Positions 16,925 to 25,794 of a stretch of 64,000 bases of DNA are shown here, piece after piece. Under the pieces are notes generated by a model. That model searched no databases and was not told where the DNA came from. It saw only the letters and a list, made by a program, of their open reading frames with translations. The position numbers and the translations under genes are program-made. Origin of the DNA: Nocardia acidivorans NBRC 108247 (GTDB lineage: Bacteria > Actinomycetota > Actinomycetes > Mycobacteriales > Mycobacteriaceae); contig NZ_BDAW01000031.1 of the NCBI RefSeq assembly GCF_001625085.1, forward strand, positions 45,928 through 109,927. Direction: 5' to 3'. Numbering within the stretch: the first letter of the stretch is position 1; every line of letters begins with the position of its first letter.

Positions 16925-18562
16925 ATGACCGCTTCTCCGCGCTCCGGGGATTCCGCGACCGAAGCCGATTACGTCGTTGTTGGTTCGGGCAGCGCCGGCG
17001 CCGTGGTGGCGGGCCGACTCGCCCAACGCGGCGCCAGCGTGATCCTGTTGGAGGCCGGCCGTAGGGACAACACCCGCATGGTCACCATGCCGGGCGCGAT
17101 CAGCATGGTGCACACCGTCCCGCAGCTGAAGAAGCGCGTGACGTGGAAGCAGTACTCGGTCCCGCAGAAGCACGCCAACGACCGCCTGATCCCGATGACC
17201 CGCGGCAAGGTGCTCGGCGGCTCCAGCTCGGTCAACGGCATGCTCTACGTGCGCGGTAACCGCGCCAACTACGACTCCTGGGCCGCCGAGGGCAATACCG
17301 GCTGGAGTTATGAGGACGTGCTCCCGGCCTACAAGAGCCTGGAGAACTGGCAGGACGGCGCGAGCGATGTGCGCGGCGCGGGCGGCCCCATCGAGGTCAC
17401 CCGGCAGCAGGACCTGACCCCGATCGCCCAGCAGTTCATGGTCGCCGCCTCCGAGACCCTTGGCGCGCCGATCATCGAGGACTACAACGGCGCATCGCAG
17501 GAGGGCATCTCGATCTTCCAGCAGAGCGTCAAGAATGGTCTGCGCTACAGCTCCTCGCGCGGCTTCATCACCGATATGCCGAACTCGAATCTGACCGTGC
17601 TCACCCATGTGCACGTCACCCGGATCGTGATCGAGAACGGCCGCGCCACCGGTGTCGAACTGGCCGAGAAGAACGGCAGCCGCCGGATCGTGCGCGCAGC
17701 CAAGGAGGTCATCGTCTCCGGCGGCGTCATCGGCTCGCCGCAGCTGCTCATGCTCTCGGGCATCGGCCCGGCCGCGCACCTGCGCGAACTGGGCATCGAC
17801 GTGGTGGCGGACCTGCCGGTCGGCCAGAACCTGCACGACCACCTGTTCGTGCCGATGACCTACATCTCGAAGAAGGCCATCCACCGCGGTATTCCGACCC
17901 ACTTCGCCAGCGGCATCATGCGGGAATTGGCCCGCCCGGGCAGTTCCTGGATGGGGCGCACGGTCTTCGAGGCGTGCGGCTTCGTCAAGACCAAGTTCGC
18001 CGACGGCGACTACCCGGACATGCAGATCCACACCCTGCCGTGGAGCTACCCCATCCCCAACCAGGATGAGGACAAGCTGCACCTGGTCGATCGCCGCCCC
18101 GGCTTCACCATCTTCCCGAGCCTCATCTACCCCAAGAGTCGCGGCGATCTGCGACTGGCCTCGAACGATCCGTTCGCCTCGCCGCTCATCGACCCGGGTT
18201 ACCTGAGCGATCCGCGCGATACCGAATTCCTCATCGAGGGCATTCGGATGATCCGGGAGATCATGGCGCACAGCAGCATTGCCAAGGATTGGACCGAGGA
18301 GCTCGCCCCCGGGCCCGCCCTGCAGGACGAGTCCGCACTGCGCGCCGAACTCCCCAACCGCGTGCACTCCATCTACCACCCGGTCGGCACCTGCCGCATG
18401 GGTGTGGACGAGCGCGCCGTGGTCGACCCCACCCTGAAGGTGAACGGTATCGAGGGTCTGCGCGTGGCCGACGCCTCGATCATGCCCAGCATCACCGGCG
18501 GCAATACCAATGCCCCGAGCTACATGATCGGTGAGAAGGCCGCGGAGTTCATCGGCGCGTAA
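16925..18562 (+). CDS. GMC-family FAD-dependent oxidoreductase (choline dehydrogenase-like)
   Basis: 545 residues. The FAD ADP-binding motif is VVGSGSAGAVVAGRLA (about 18-33). The GMC signatures GKVLGGSSSVNGMLYVRG and GGVIGSPQLLMLSGIGP are intact, and the C-terminal catalytic region has YHPVGTCRMG and GGNTNAPSYMIGE, with the expected His and Asn. GMC enzymes oxidise alcohols to aldehydes or ketones; a KstR box directly upstream suggests a sterol- or side-chain-derived alcohol. It diverges from the CYP125-like gene, so the two are probably induced together. Confidence 0.88.
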   Translation: MTASPRSGDSATEADYVVVGSGSAGAVVAGRLAQRGASVILLEAGRRDNTRMVTMPGAISMVHTVPQLKKRVTWKQYSVPQKHANDRLIPMTRGKVLGGSSSVNGMLYVRGNRANYDSWAAEGNTGWSYEDVLPAYKSLENWQDGASDVRGAGGPIEVTRQQDLTPIAQQFMVAASETLGAPIIEDYNGASQEGISIFQQSVKNGLRYSSSRGFITDMPNSNLTVLTHVHVTRIVIENGRATGVELAEKNGSRRIVRAAKEVIVSGGVIGSPQLLMLSGIGPAAHLRELGIDVVADLPVGQNLHDHLFVPMTYISKKAIHRGIPTHFASGIMRELARPGSSWMGRTVFEACGFVKTKFADGDYPDMQIHTLPWSYPIPNQDEDKLHLVDRRPGFTIFPSLIYPKSRGDLRLASNDPFASPLIDPGYLSDPRDTEFLIEGIRMIREIMAHSSIAKDWTEELAPGPALQDESALRAELPNRVHSIYHPVGTCRMGVDERAVVDPTLKVNGIEGLRVADASIMPSITGGNTNAPSYMIGEKAAEFIGA

Positions 18563-18654
18563 ACCGCCGCACCGGAAGGCGTTTCGGCGGCGCTGTTACT
18601 TCCCTTGCAGCTGCCGGAACGCCGGTCACCCAACCACGACCTGCGGTGACCATG

Positions 18655-18693
18655 CTCCGCCCCGGGCCTGCACCATCAGCGCCCGGGGCGGAG
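18655..18693. terminator. Strong stem-loop between GMC and LLM genes
   Basis: A perfect 13-bp stem (18655-18667 with 18681-18693) and 13-base loop. It probably ends the GMC transcript, or attenuates entry into the LLM gene 21 bp downstream. Confidence 0.75.
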
Positions 18694-18714
18694 TTCTGCT
18701 TTCGAGAGGAAATC

Positions 18715-19719
18715 ATGGCAGCGTTGCCGCTGGATGTGTGGCTCAACAGCCCGGTCGCCGAATCCGCTTCCCGCGCGGCGCAATTGCGTGCGGCCGGGGT
18801 GGACGGGGTGTTCACCTTCGAGGGCGCGCACGATGTGTTCCTCCCGCTCGCGCTGGCCGCCGGGTCCGGGCTCGCGATCATGACCAATGTGGCGATCGCG
18901 TTCCCGCGCAGTCCGATTCATCTCGCACATGCGGCCTATGACCTACATGCGTTGTCCGGCGGGCGTTTCCGGCTCGGGCTGGGATCGCAGATCCGGCCGC
19001 ACATCGAGCGACGGTACGGCAGCACCTGGTCGCGGCCGGTGGATCGACTCGGCGATACGGTCGCCGCGGTGCGGGAGATCCTGCGCGCCTGGCAGACCGG
19101 GGAACAACTCCACTATCGCGGGGAGTTCTGGCAGCACACCCTGATGCCGCCGAACTTCGATCCGGGGCCGAATCCGCATGGCGTGCCGCCGGTGCTGGTG
19201 GGTGCGCTCGGCCCGCGCATGACCGAGATGGCGGCGCGGGTGGCCGACGGGCTGCTGGTCATGCCGTTCAATACCGAGCGGCATTTCCGGGAACGCACGC
19301 TGGCCGCGGTGGACCGGGGCCTGGCCGAATCCGATCGGCCGTTCGAGATCATCGCCGAAGCCATTGTGGCCATGGGCAATACGGAGCGCGAACTCGACGC
19401 GGCGCGACGGTCGGTGCGTAATCTGCTGGCGTTCTACGGGTCCACGCCGTCCTATCGCCCGGTGCTCGAGGTGGAAGGCTGGGGGGATCTGCAACCGGAG
19501 CTCAATCTGCTCTCCAAACAGGGGCGCTGGCGGGAGATGGCCGGATTGATCGACGATCCGATGGTGGACGCGCTGACGGTGAGCGGCACCCCCGCCGAGT
19601 GCGCGGCGCTGATCCGGAATCGCTACGGGGACAGGATCTCCCGGGTGTGCTGCTACTTCCCCGGATATCCGGTGACCGATGCCGCCATCGCGGAACTGGC
19701 CACCGCCCTGCACGGCTGA
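18715..19719 (+). CDS. LLM-class F420-dependent oxidoreductase
   Basis: 334 residues with the luciferase-like TIM barrel: TNVAIAFPRSP and LSGGRFRLGLGSQIRPHIERRYG are typical of F420-dependent actinobacterial members. ATG at 18715 has GAGAGGAA upstream. It follows the GMC gene past a strong hairpin and ends in a hairpin shared with the convergent SGNH gene. The substrate is unknown; its place within the steroid region makes a lipid or steroid ketone plausible. Confidence 0.85.
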   Translation: MAALPLDVWLNSPVAESASRAAQLRAAGVDGVFTFEGAHDVFLPLALAAGSGLAIMTNVAIAFPRSPIHLAHAAYDLHALSGGRFRLGLGSQIRPHIERRYGSTWSRPVDRLGDTVAAVREILRAWQTGEQLHYRGEFWQHTLMPPNFDPGPNPHGVPPVLVGALGPRMTEMAARVADGLLVMPFNTERHFRERTLAAVDRGLAESDRPFEIIAEAIVAMGNTERELDAARRSVRNLLAFYGSTPSYRPVLEVEGWGDLQPELNLLSKQGRWREMAGLIDDPMVDALTVSGTPAECAALIRNRYGDRISRVCCYFPGYPVTDAAIAELATALHG

Positions 19720-19735
19720 GTCCGTACAGGGCGGT
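19702..19735. terminator. Hairpin spanning the LLM stop codon
   Basis: ACCGCCCTG (19702-19710) pairs with CAGGGCGGT (19727-19735), with an inner ACGG/CCGT extension; lies between convergent genes. Confidence 0.6.
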
Positions 19736-19742
19736 CCGGCCT

Positions 19743-21347
19743 TCAGCCGATGACTATCGGCTCCTCCAACTCGTACATGGCCCGCCGCCCGGTCATATCG
19801 GTGACCACCAGGCGCGGCAGATTCGGGCCCGGATCCCGGTACGCGTGCGCGATGGTCGGACCGTCCGTGCTGGCGTGCGCGCCATCGCCGAAGTACCAGT
19901 CGTACTGGCGAATCGCGCCGCCCGCGGGCGCACCGTCGAACTCCACCGTGGTTCCGGCGGGTCCGGAGGTCTTCGAGACGGTGAAGCCGTCACCCAAAGG
20001 TCCACCTCCGCCGAACCATTCGCGCACGACCGGATTGAGCAGGAAGGTCTTGGCGTACTCTCGCGCGCCGTCCACATCGGTATGGCTGACGGCGGCGGTA
20101 CGGCACTGCGGCGGCGCCTCGATGTGCGGACAGGCCAGCAGTCGCAGCGAAACCTCCTCATCGCCGAGGGGATTCATCCACGGACCGTGATCGCCGCCGT
20201 CCCGGCTGACCAGCCCGTCGGCCGCCACCGCGTACACCTCGCCCGCGGCGCTATTGGCCTGCTGTGCAGCCTGCCGGAAGGTTTCGGCCGAGACCCGGAT
20301 GAACTCGGACCAGCGGGCGCGCAACGCCTCCGGGGCCCCGGGCGCGTCCTCGCCGTGGAAGTAGTTGGATACCAGCACTTTCGGACTGCCGGGCAGATTG
20401 TGCGCCTTCTCGATGGCCGCCCGCATACCGCGCCCGCCGTAGCCCAGCTTCGCACCACTGAAGTACGGGACGTGCACGGCCGGATTGTCCGCCTCGGCCC
20501 CTACCCCCGCGCATTCGCGCTGTACCGCGGCGGTCACATCCTTGGTGCCCGGGGTGACGCCGACCGGAATGCCGAACAGCGGATCCAGATCGTTGATGCA
20601 GCCGTCCAGCAGCACCAGATCCACCGGATAACCGCCCGCTCGGGCCTCGGCTCCGGCCTGTTCCAGCTGGCAGAATACGTCGGGCAGCCGGTCGGTGCGG
20701 GTCTCGTCGGTGGTTTTCGCGTCGACCGGACAGCCCGCGTCCTCGGTATCGGCGTGCAGGACGGGCGCGTCCAGGGCCGCGCCGGAGACCGAATAGTCGT
20801 GTAGTCGGGCGGTGCGGCCGGTCTGGGTGCCGAGCGCCTCGGCGGTGAGATCGGCGAACGTGCGATCCAATCCCAGCCCCTGCCCCCAGGTGACCGAATC
20901 GCCCGCCGAAACCACGTGCAGCGGACGGCATTCGCGGCTCACCCGTAGATTCCACGGTTTGCCGTAGCCGCCGACCGCGCCGCCGGGGACCCTGGCGCGG
21001 GCGTCCACGCGTAGCCGGCCGTCGGCGGGCAGTTCGTCCTGCCGGATATCGAATCCGACCGTCATCACGTCACTGTTGACCGGGGTGATGCCGGTGCGAA
21101 TCGGTTGTCCGCCGCCGAGAATGCGCCACTCCACATCGGCGTGCGCGGGCACGCCCGGTGGGAAGTACACGGCGGTGGTGCCGTGCAGCGCGCCGTCGCA
21201 CTGTCCGGCGGCGGGTGTGCTGACATCGATGATCAGGGGTAGTTCGGTGCCGATATCGGCCCTGGCCAACGGCCCGGCCACCGCGGTCGCACCCACCAGC
21301 GTGGGCAGCAGCGCCACCCGGCACCAGCGGGATCGCCACAATTTCAC
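19743..21347 (-). CDS. Secreted SGNH/GDSL hydrolase with C-terminal PKD-like domain
   Basis: 534 residues. A basic, hydrophobic N-terminus (KLWRSRWCRVALLPTLVGA) is a signal peptide. An Ig-like or beta-rich segment follows, then an SGNH esterase domain with block I GDSVTWGQGL, a DGCINDLDPL segment and the late SHTDVDGA region carrying His. The last 80 residues (GPAGTTVEFDGAP, YDWYFGDGAHAS) form a PKD-type module. It should act outside the cell on ester-linked lipid or carbohydrate. GTG at 21347 is chosen for the perfectly placed AGGAGG; the frame continues upstream without support. Confidence 0.82.
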   Translation of the reverse strand: MKLWRSRWCRVALLPTLVGATAVAGPLARADIGTELPLIIDVSTPAAGQCDGALHGTTAVYFPPGVPAHADVEWRILGGGQPIRTGITPVNSDVMTVGFDIRQDELPADGRLRVDARARVPGGAVGGYGKPWNLRVSRECRPLHVVSAGDSVTWGQGLGLDRTFADLTAEALGTQTGRTARLHDYSVSGAALDAPVLHADTEDAGCPVDAKTTDETRTDRLPDVFCQLEQAGAEARAGGYPVDLVLLDGCINDLDPLFGIPVGVTPGTKDVTAAVQRECAGVGAEADNPAVHVPYFSGAKLGYGGRGMRAAIEKAHNLPGSPKVLVSNYFHGEDAPGAPEALRARWSEFIRVSAETFRQAAQQANSAAGEVYAVAADGLVSRDGGDHGPWMNPLGDEEVSLRLLACPHIEAPPQCRTAAVSHTDVDGAREYAKTFLLNPVVREWFGGGGPLGDGFTVSKTSGPAGTTVEFDGAPAGGAIRQYDWYFGDGAHASTDGPTIAHAYRDPGPNLPRLVVTDMTGRRAMYELEEPIVIG

Positions 21348-21721
21348 ATGCGCCTCCTGAGAGTTCCGCGTCTTGACAGCAGCCATAGTGCGGGCGACAC
21401 GCGTAGCGCCGACCAGGCGCGCCGGATTGGCCGAATTTAGTCCTTTTGACCGGCGTGTCTGCTGGTCTACGGCGTTTCCTCGGTGCTGCAAGATCTTCTT
21501 AAGGCCGTGCCAAGGGCCGCGCCGCATCGTTGTCTTCGACGCCGGGTCCGCCCGGCGTCGGACCCGGCCGGGGGAACGCTGGGGCACGATCCGTCCACGA
21601 GGGGTGTCGGGTCGTGCTCCAGGGGCCGGATCGGCGAATCCCGGTAATGCCGGGGTTGCATCCGGCGATCTTGTTCACGGGTATCGTTGAGGCAAGTGCG
21701 CCAAGGAGATTGGATCCGACG
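21348..21721. other. 374-bp intergenic region
   Basis: Upstream of the SGNH gene and of a tiny membrane ORF. Apart from AAGGAG at 21703-21708 I see no clear operator, RNA or repeat. Confidence 0.4.
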
Positions 21722-21784
21722 ATGGAAACAGTGATCGTCTTCGTTCTGGCCTGCGTGATCTACTGGTTCGGTCTCATACGCTGA
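21722..21784 (+). CDS. Putative 20-residue membrane peptide
   Basis: A 20-codon ORF, METVIVFVLACVIYWFGLIR, consisting almost entirely of one transmembrane helix with a charged residue at each end. AAGGAG lies 13 bases upstream, rather far; an in-frame TTG at 21710 would sit too close. Its 3' end overlaps the convergent TetR gene by 25 bp. It resembles the small single-helix proteins that accompany transporters or sensors, but nothing nearby names a partner. May be spurious. Confidence 0.35.
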   Translation: METVIVFVLACVIYWFGLIR

Positions 21785-22398
21785 CCGGCCGGGGTCGACG
21801 CCACCGCCACCAGGGCGTCGGCGATCTGCGCGCAGAAGGCGTCGGCATCGTGATCGCCGTGCGTGAGCGCCCGGAACAGCGTCGCGCCACGCAGTAGTTC
21901 GAACAGCGCGTCCGCATCGCAGTCGGACGCGGCTTGGCCCAAATCCGCCGCGCCGGTCAACAGCTCCCCGAGCGCCTCGCGGGTCGGAAGCTCACCGCGG
22001 TCCAGCAGACGGCGGTAGCTGTCGTGGTCGTCGTGATACTCCGAGAGCAGACCCGGAATGGCCGAGCGGGCGGCGGGATGCGCGGAGGCGAACAGGAACA
22101 GCCGCGTCCAGGCGAGTAGGTCCGCGCGCAGATCACCGCTCGGGGCCGGGTGGTTGAACTCCTCCAGGGCGAAGATGGCGTCCTCGATCAAGGCCCGCCT
22201 ACTCGGCCAGCGGCGGTAGATGGAGGTGGTCACCACACCCGCGCGCCGGGCCACCGCGGCAATGGTGGTGGCCTGGTAGCCCTCGCTGACCAGCAGTTCC
22301 TGTGTCGCGGCCAGGAGCTGTTCGTCCAACTGCGGATCGCGGGGACGCCCCGGCCCCGAGCGGGCCGGCTGGGGTGCGCTCACCGGGTCCTCCCACAC
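21760..22398 (-). CDS. TetR-family regulator
   Basis: 207-212 residues; ATG at 22398 and GTG at 22383 are both possible. Helix-turn-helix at about 25-75 (LLAATQELLVSEGYQ, then VARRAGVVTTSIYRRWPSRRA), then a TetR C-terminal domain. It diverges from a lipocalin-like/kinase gene pair across 94 bp that contain the inverted repeat AATACGC-N6-GCGTATT and two CTCTCGAGA-type palindromes. It probably represses that pair and itself. Inducer unknown. Confidence 0.88.
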   Translation of the reverse strand: MWEDPVSAPQPARSGPGRPRDPQLDEQLLAATQELLVSEGYQATTIAAVARRAGVVTTSIYRRWPSRRALIEDAIFALEEFNHPAPSGDLRADLLAWTRLFLFASAHPAARSAIPGLLSEYHDDHDSYRRLLDRGELPTREALGELLTGAADLGQAASDCDADALFELLRGATLFRALTHGDHDADAFCAQIADALVAVASTPAGQRMRPNQ

Positions 22399-22400
22399 TC

Positions 22401-22483
22401 TCTCGAGAAAATTCTGGGATTCACAGTACCTCCAGCGGCCTTTTCAAATACGCTGTGCCGCGTATTCTAATTGCTCTCGAGAG
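22401..22483. promoter_or_regulatory. TetR-type operator region
   Basis: TCTCGAGA (22401-22408), AATACGC-N6-GCGTATT (22447-22466) and CTCTCGAGAG (22474-22483) in the divergent region. The middle repeat has classical TetR operator geometry. Confidence 0.55.
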
Positions 22484-22492
22484 GTACCGTCG

Positions 22493-23608
22493 ATGTTGAC
22501 GCCACAGGACGAATTGCTCTGCCATCAGCTGCCCACCACCTTCGACCACGTCCAGCAGAGCGATCTGCGCTGGACCGAGCGGGTGGTGATGTACGGCTTC
22601 GACAAGACCCGGCGGGTCAGCGTCATGACCGGTATGGCGCGCTATCCCAACCGCAATCTCATCGACGCCTACGCCATGATCACCCTCGGCGATAAGGCGC
22701 ATACGGTGCGCCTGTCCCGGCAGATCGACGACCGGTACGACGGGCTCGGATCCTGGCAGGTCGGGCCGTTCACCTACGAGATCGTCGAACCGCTGCGGAA
22801 GGTGCGCGCGTCGCTGGTCGAGAATGAGCACAACATCACGCTGGAGCTTGAATTCGATGCGCGGTTCCCGGCTTACGAGCAGGAGCCCGCGTTCTTCCGG
22901 ACGCGCGGACGGGTGCGCGAGGACGCGCGGCGGTACTACCAGAACGGCTGGGTCTCGGGCTTCCTCGAGGTCGAGGGCGAGCGCATCGAGATCGATCCGT
23001 CGACCTGGTGGTTCGGGCGCGATCACTCCTGGGGCACCCGGCACGGCGGTGGCGGCGGCGCGATCAACGAGGGCGGCGGGATTCTGCAGCCGGGCGAGAT
23101 TCCCGAGGGCGTCCTCTACTACATGGGGATCTTCCAATTCGATGACGAGCTGGTGCATTTCGCGCAGCGCGAGACGCCCGAGGGGCACCGCTGGCATTTC
23201 GAAGGGACGGTACTGTCACCGCTCGGCTCGGACGCCCAGCCACAGCCCGTGCGAGACGCCGCGCACGAGTTGACCTTCCGCGACGACTTCCGAATCGTCA
23301 GCGGCGGGACGTTCAGCATTGTCGACGCGGCGGGCACGACGCGGGAGTTCACCATCACGCCGGTGGGCGACTTCTGGCCCGGCTTGGCGGGTTATGACAC
23401 CTACCGCGGCTACGCCTCGGGTGTGTGGAAGGGCGAATCCTGGAGTGACAGTTTCGTCGCCGATCTCACCGATGCCCAGGATCTGAAGCAGGTCAGCATG
23501 CTGAGCGAGACCTTCTGCCGCGTCGAGACCGAGGGCAAGGTCGGCTACGGCCTGGTCGAAATGGTCTTCATGGGCCGCAATGACAAGTACGGGTACAAGG
23601 GGTACTGA
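22493..23608 (+). CDS. Conserved hypothetical, lipocalin-like (AttH/DUF7064-type) protein
   Basis: 371 residues, probably cytoplasmic and beta-rich: repeated aromatic strands (RLSRQIDDRY, STWWFGRDHSWGTRH, FRDDFRIVSGGTF) in an arrangement like the AttH/CrtC two-lobed lipocalin fold, which binds hydrophobic ligands. No signal peptide. I recognise the general type, not a characterised member. The next gene, a small-molecule kinase homologue, starts three bases after its stop, and both are under the divergent TetR gene, which points to processing of a hydrophobic compound. Confidence 0.65.
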   Translation: MLTPQDELLCHQLPTTFDHVQQSDLRWTERVVMYGFDKTRRVSVMTGMARYPNRNLIDAYAMITLGDKAHTVRLSRQIDDRYDGLGSWQVGPFTYEIVEPLRKVRASLVENEHNITLELEFDARFPAYEQEPAFFRTRGRVREDARRYYQNGWVSGFLEVEGERIEIDPSTWWFGRDHSWGTRHGGGGGAINEGGGILQPGEIPEGVLYYMGIFQFDDELVHFAQRETPEGHRWHFEGTVLSPLGSDAQPQPVRDAAHELTFRDDFRIVSGGTFSIVDAAGTTREFTITPVGDFWPGLAGYDTYRGYASGVWKGESWSDSFVADLTDAQDLKQVSMLSETFCRVETEGKVGYGLVEMVFMGRNDKYGYKGY

Positions 23609-23610
23609 GC

Positions 23611-24639
23611 TTGAGCATCGAACGACTGCCGGCGGAGCGGCTGGCAGCGGCACTGGAACCGCAGCTGCGCCGGAACTTCCCGGTCTCCGGTAGCGCCAGG
23701 ATCCGCGACTTCAAGCGTACCGATCGTGGATTCGCCACCGAGACATACCTTTTCGATGTAGAGGACGAAAGCGGCACGCTGCCAATGGTTTTCCGGCGGC
23801 CGCCGGAGATATCCCTGTTCCCCGACTACGATCTGCTGCGGCAGGTGCTGGTGATGCGGCGACTGGCCGCCACCGCTGTTCCGGTGGCCACGCCGATCTG
23901 GCTGGACCGCGAAGGCGAACAACTCGGCAGCCCGTACTTCGTGATGAACCGGCTGGCGGGCGAGGCGCCCGGCGACTATCCGTCGTATCACGTGCAGGGC
24001 AACTACTTCCAAGCCACACCGGAGCAGCGCGCGCGGATGTGGTGGGGATGCGTGGACACCCTCGCCGATATTCACCGGTTGGACTGGCGGGCTCTGAATC
24101 TGGACTTCCTGGCGTTGCCGGAGTACGGCAGCGGGCCGGTGGAACAGATTGTGAACTATCTGGACGCGGCCCTGCGATGGGCCACCGCGGGGGAGCTGCC
24201 CTCGACCTACCGGCGCGCTATCGCGTACCTGCGGCAGAACCTCGCCGAACCCGAGCACCCGGTTCTTTGCTGGGGTGATGCCCGCATGTCGAACATCCTG
24301 TACGACAGCGATTTCCGGGTCAGCGGCGTACTCGACTGGGAGATCGCGTATCTCGGCGACCACGAGGCGGACCTGGCCTGGATGTTGTTCCTGGACTGGG
24401 CCAGCTCCACCTACGAGGGGCACGACCCGCTGTCCGGTACGCCGACTCGCGAGGAGACCATCGCCTACTACGAAAAGCGAACCGGAACGCGGGTGCGCAA
24501 TCTGGTCTTCAACGAGATCCTGGCCGCGGTGCTGCTGTCGGTTCCGTTGCTGCGCATGGCGAATCGGATCCAACTGCCGCCGGAGATGAATATCACCGGC
24601 TTCTGCACCACCCGAATCGAACAGCTGCTGGAGCAGTGA
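23611..24639 (+). CDS. Aminoglycoside-phosphotransferase-fold kinase (ACAD10-type)
   Basis: 342 residues. The kinase catalytic loop is CWGDARMSNILYD and the metal-binding segment is GVLDWEIAYLGDHEADLAW; the N-lobe has TETYLFDVED and the VMRRLAAT helix. Homologues often sit beside acyl-CoA dehydrogenases and phosphorylate hydroxyacyl groups; antibiotic resistance is unlikely from context. TTG at 23611 has AAGGGG upstream and follows the lipocalin-like gene by two bases, so translation is coupled. Substrate unknown. Confidence 0.82.
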   Translation: MSIERLPAERLAAALEPQLRRNFPVSGSARIRDFKRTDRGFATETYLFDVEDESGTLPMVFRRPPEISLFPDYDLLRQVLVMRRLAATAVPVATPIWLDREGEQLGSPYFVMNRLAGEAPGDYPSYHVQGNYFQATPEQRARMWWGCVDTLADIHRLDWRALNLDFLALPEYGSGPVEQIVNYLDAALRWATAGELPSTYRRAIAYLRQNLAEPEHPVLCWGDARMSNILYDSDFRVSGVLDWEIAYLGDHEADLAWMLFLDWASSTYEGHDPLSGTPTREETIAYYEKRTGTRVRNLVFNEILAAVLLSVPLLRMANRIQLPPEMNITGFCTTRIEQLLEQ

Positions 24640-24657
24640 TCCGGTAGCTGTTTCACC

Positions 24658-24695
24658 GGACTCCGCCCCCGGGACTGGCACCGGGGGCGGAGTCC
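24658..24695. terminator. Strong stem-loop between convergent genes
   Basis: A perfect 15-bp stem (24658-24672 with 24681-24695) and eight-base loop. Confidence 0.85.
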
Positions 24696-24711
24696 GTCGG
24701 TGCCGGGCGTG

Positions 24712-25794
24712 CTACGAAGGATTCGGGTACAGGTCGGCGGCACACTCGCAAGGTCCGGCCGGTGTGCGGAGATTCGGGAGCAGATCCCGGAAGATGCCGT
24801 TCCCCGGCGTGGTCCGGCTGAGGGCGTCGGCGGCCAGCAGCATGGCCGCGGCCGTCCAGGTGGTGCGTTCCTCGGGCCAGCGTTTGCCGTCGGTGAAGAC
24901 CAGGCCGGTCCAGTAGGACCCGTCCGGATCGCGGAGGTGCTGCATATTGATGAAGAGCTGGCGGGCGCGGCGCTGGTCGCCGAGTGCGTCCAGCGCGAGC
25001 ACCAGCTCGCAGGTTTCCGCGCCGGTGACCCACGGCTGATCCGCGACGCAGCGGATACCGAGCGTGGGGATGACGAATTCGGGCCAGCGCGCGGTGATTC
25101 GGTCGTAGCCGCGTCGCCCTCGGATCGCGCCGCCGAGGATCGGGTAGTACCAGTCCATCGAATAGCGGCTCTTGTCGAGGAACGCCTCGGGATGATCGCG
25201 CAGCGCATGCCCGAGGCGGAGTGCGGCGACCTCCCAGGAAGGCTGTGGATCACCCAACCGCTCGGCCAGCTCCAGCGCACAGCGCAGGCTGTGGAAAATA
25301 CTGGAGCAGCCGGTGAGCAGCGCTTCGCCGGACGAGCCCGCGGGACCCAGCGACCAGTGGATCTCGCCGAAGCGGCCACGTTGGAGGGAGAGCACGAAGT
25401 CGATCGCGGCGCGGACCGTCGGCCACATCTCCCGCGCGAACGCGGAATCCTCCGTGCTGGTGAGGTAGTGCAGCACCCCCGTCGCGATGTACGCACAGAA
25501 ATTGGTATCGCTGTCCGCGTTCTCCACCACGCCGTCGCGGAACTGCATGGCCCAGGACCCGTCGTCGCGCTGGGTCTTCGCGGACCAGCGATACGCATCG
25601 CGCGCCTGATCCCACAGTCCGCCGACGGTCAGGGCCATGGCGTTCTCGATGTGATCCCACGGATCGGTGTGCCCGCCGGTGAACCAGGGCAGCGCCCCAT
25701 CGGATTGCTGTGCCGCCGCGATGGTTTCGGCCGTGCGCAGGCAGTCGTGTGCGGACAGCACGCCGGGCACGGCGGGTAGTTCAGCGGCGGGCAC
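24712..25794 (-). CDS. Prenyltransferase/squalene-cyclase-fold (alpha-toroid) protein
   Basis: 360 residues of paired helices with repeats such as AQQSDGALPWF, KTQRDDGSWAM and MQHLRDPDGSYWTG, the QW-like repeats of alpha/alpha-toroid terpene cyclases and six-hairpin glycosidases. No DxDD cyclase motif is visible. It is the last gene of an operon with a methyltransferase and a glycosyltransferase, so a role in building or trimming a glycolipid or terpenoid glycoside is possible. The start GTG 25794 overlaps the end of the methyltransferase gene. Confidence 0.65.
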   Translation of the reverse strand: MPAAELPAVPGVLSAHDCLRTAETIAAAQQSDGALPWFTGGHTDPWDHIENAMALTVGGLWDQARDAYRWSAKTQRDDGSWAMQFRDGVVENADSDTNFCAYIATGVLHYLTSTEDSAFAREMWPTVRAAIDFVLSLQRGRFGEIHWSLGPAGSSGEALLTGCSSIFHSLRCALELAERLGDPQPSWEVAALRLGHALRDHPEAFLDKSRYSMDWYYPILGGAIRGRRGYDRITARWPEFVIPTLGIRCVADQPWVTGAETCELVLALDALGDQRRARQLFINMQHLRDPDGSYWTGLVFTDGKRWPEERTTWTAAAMLLAADALSRTTPGNGIFRDLLPNLRTPAGPCECAADLYPNPS

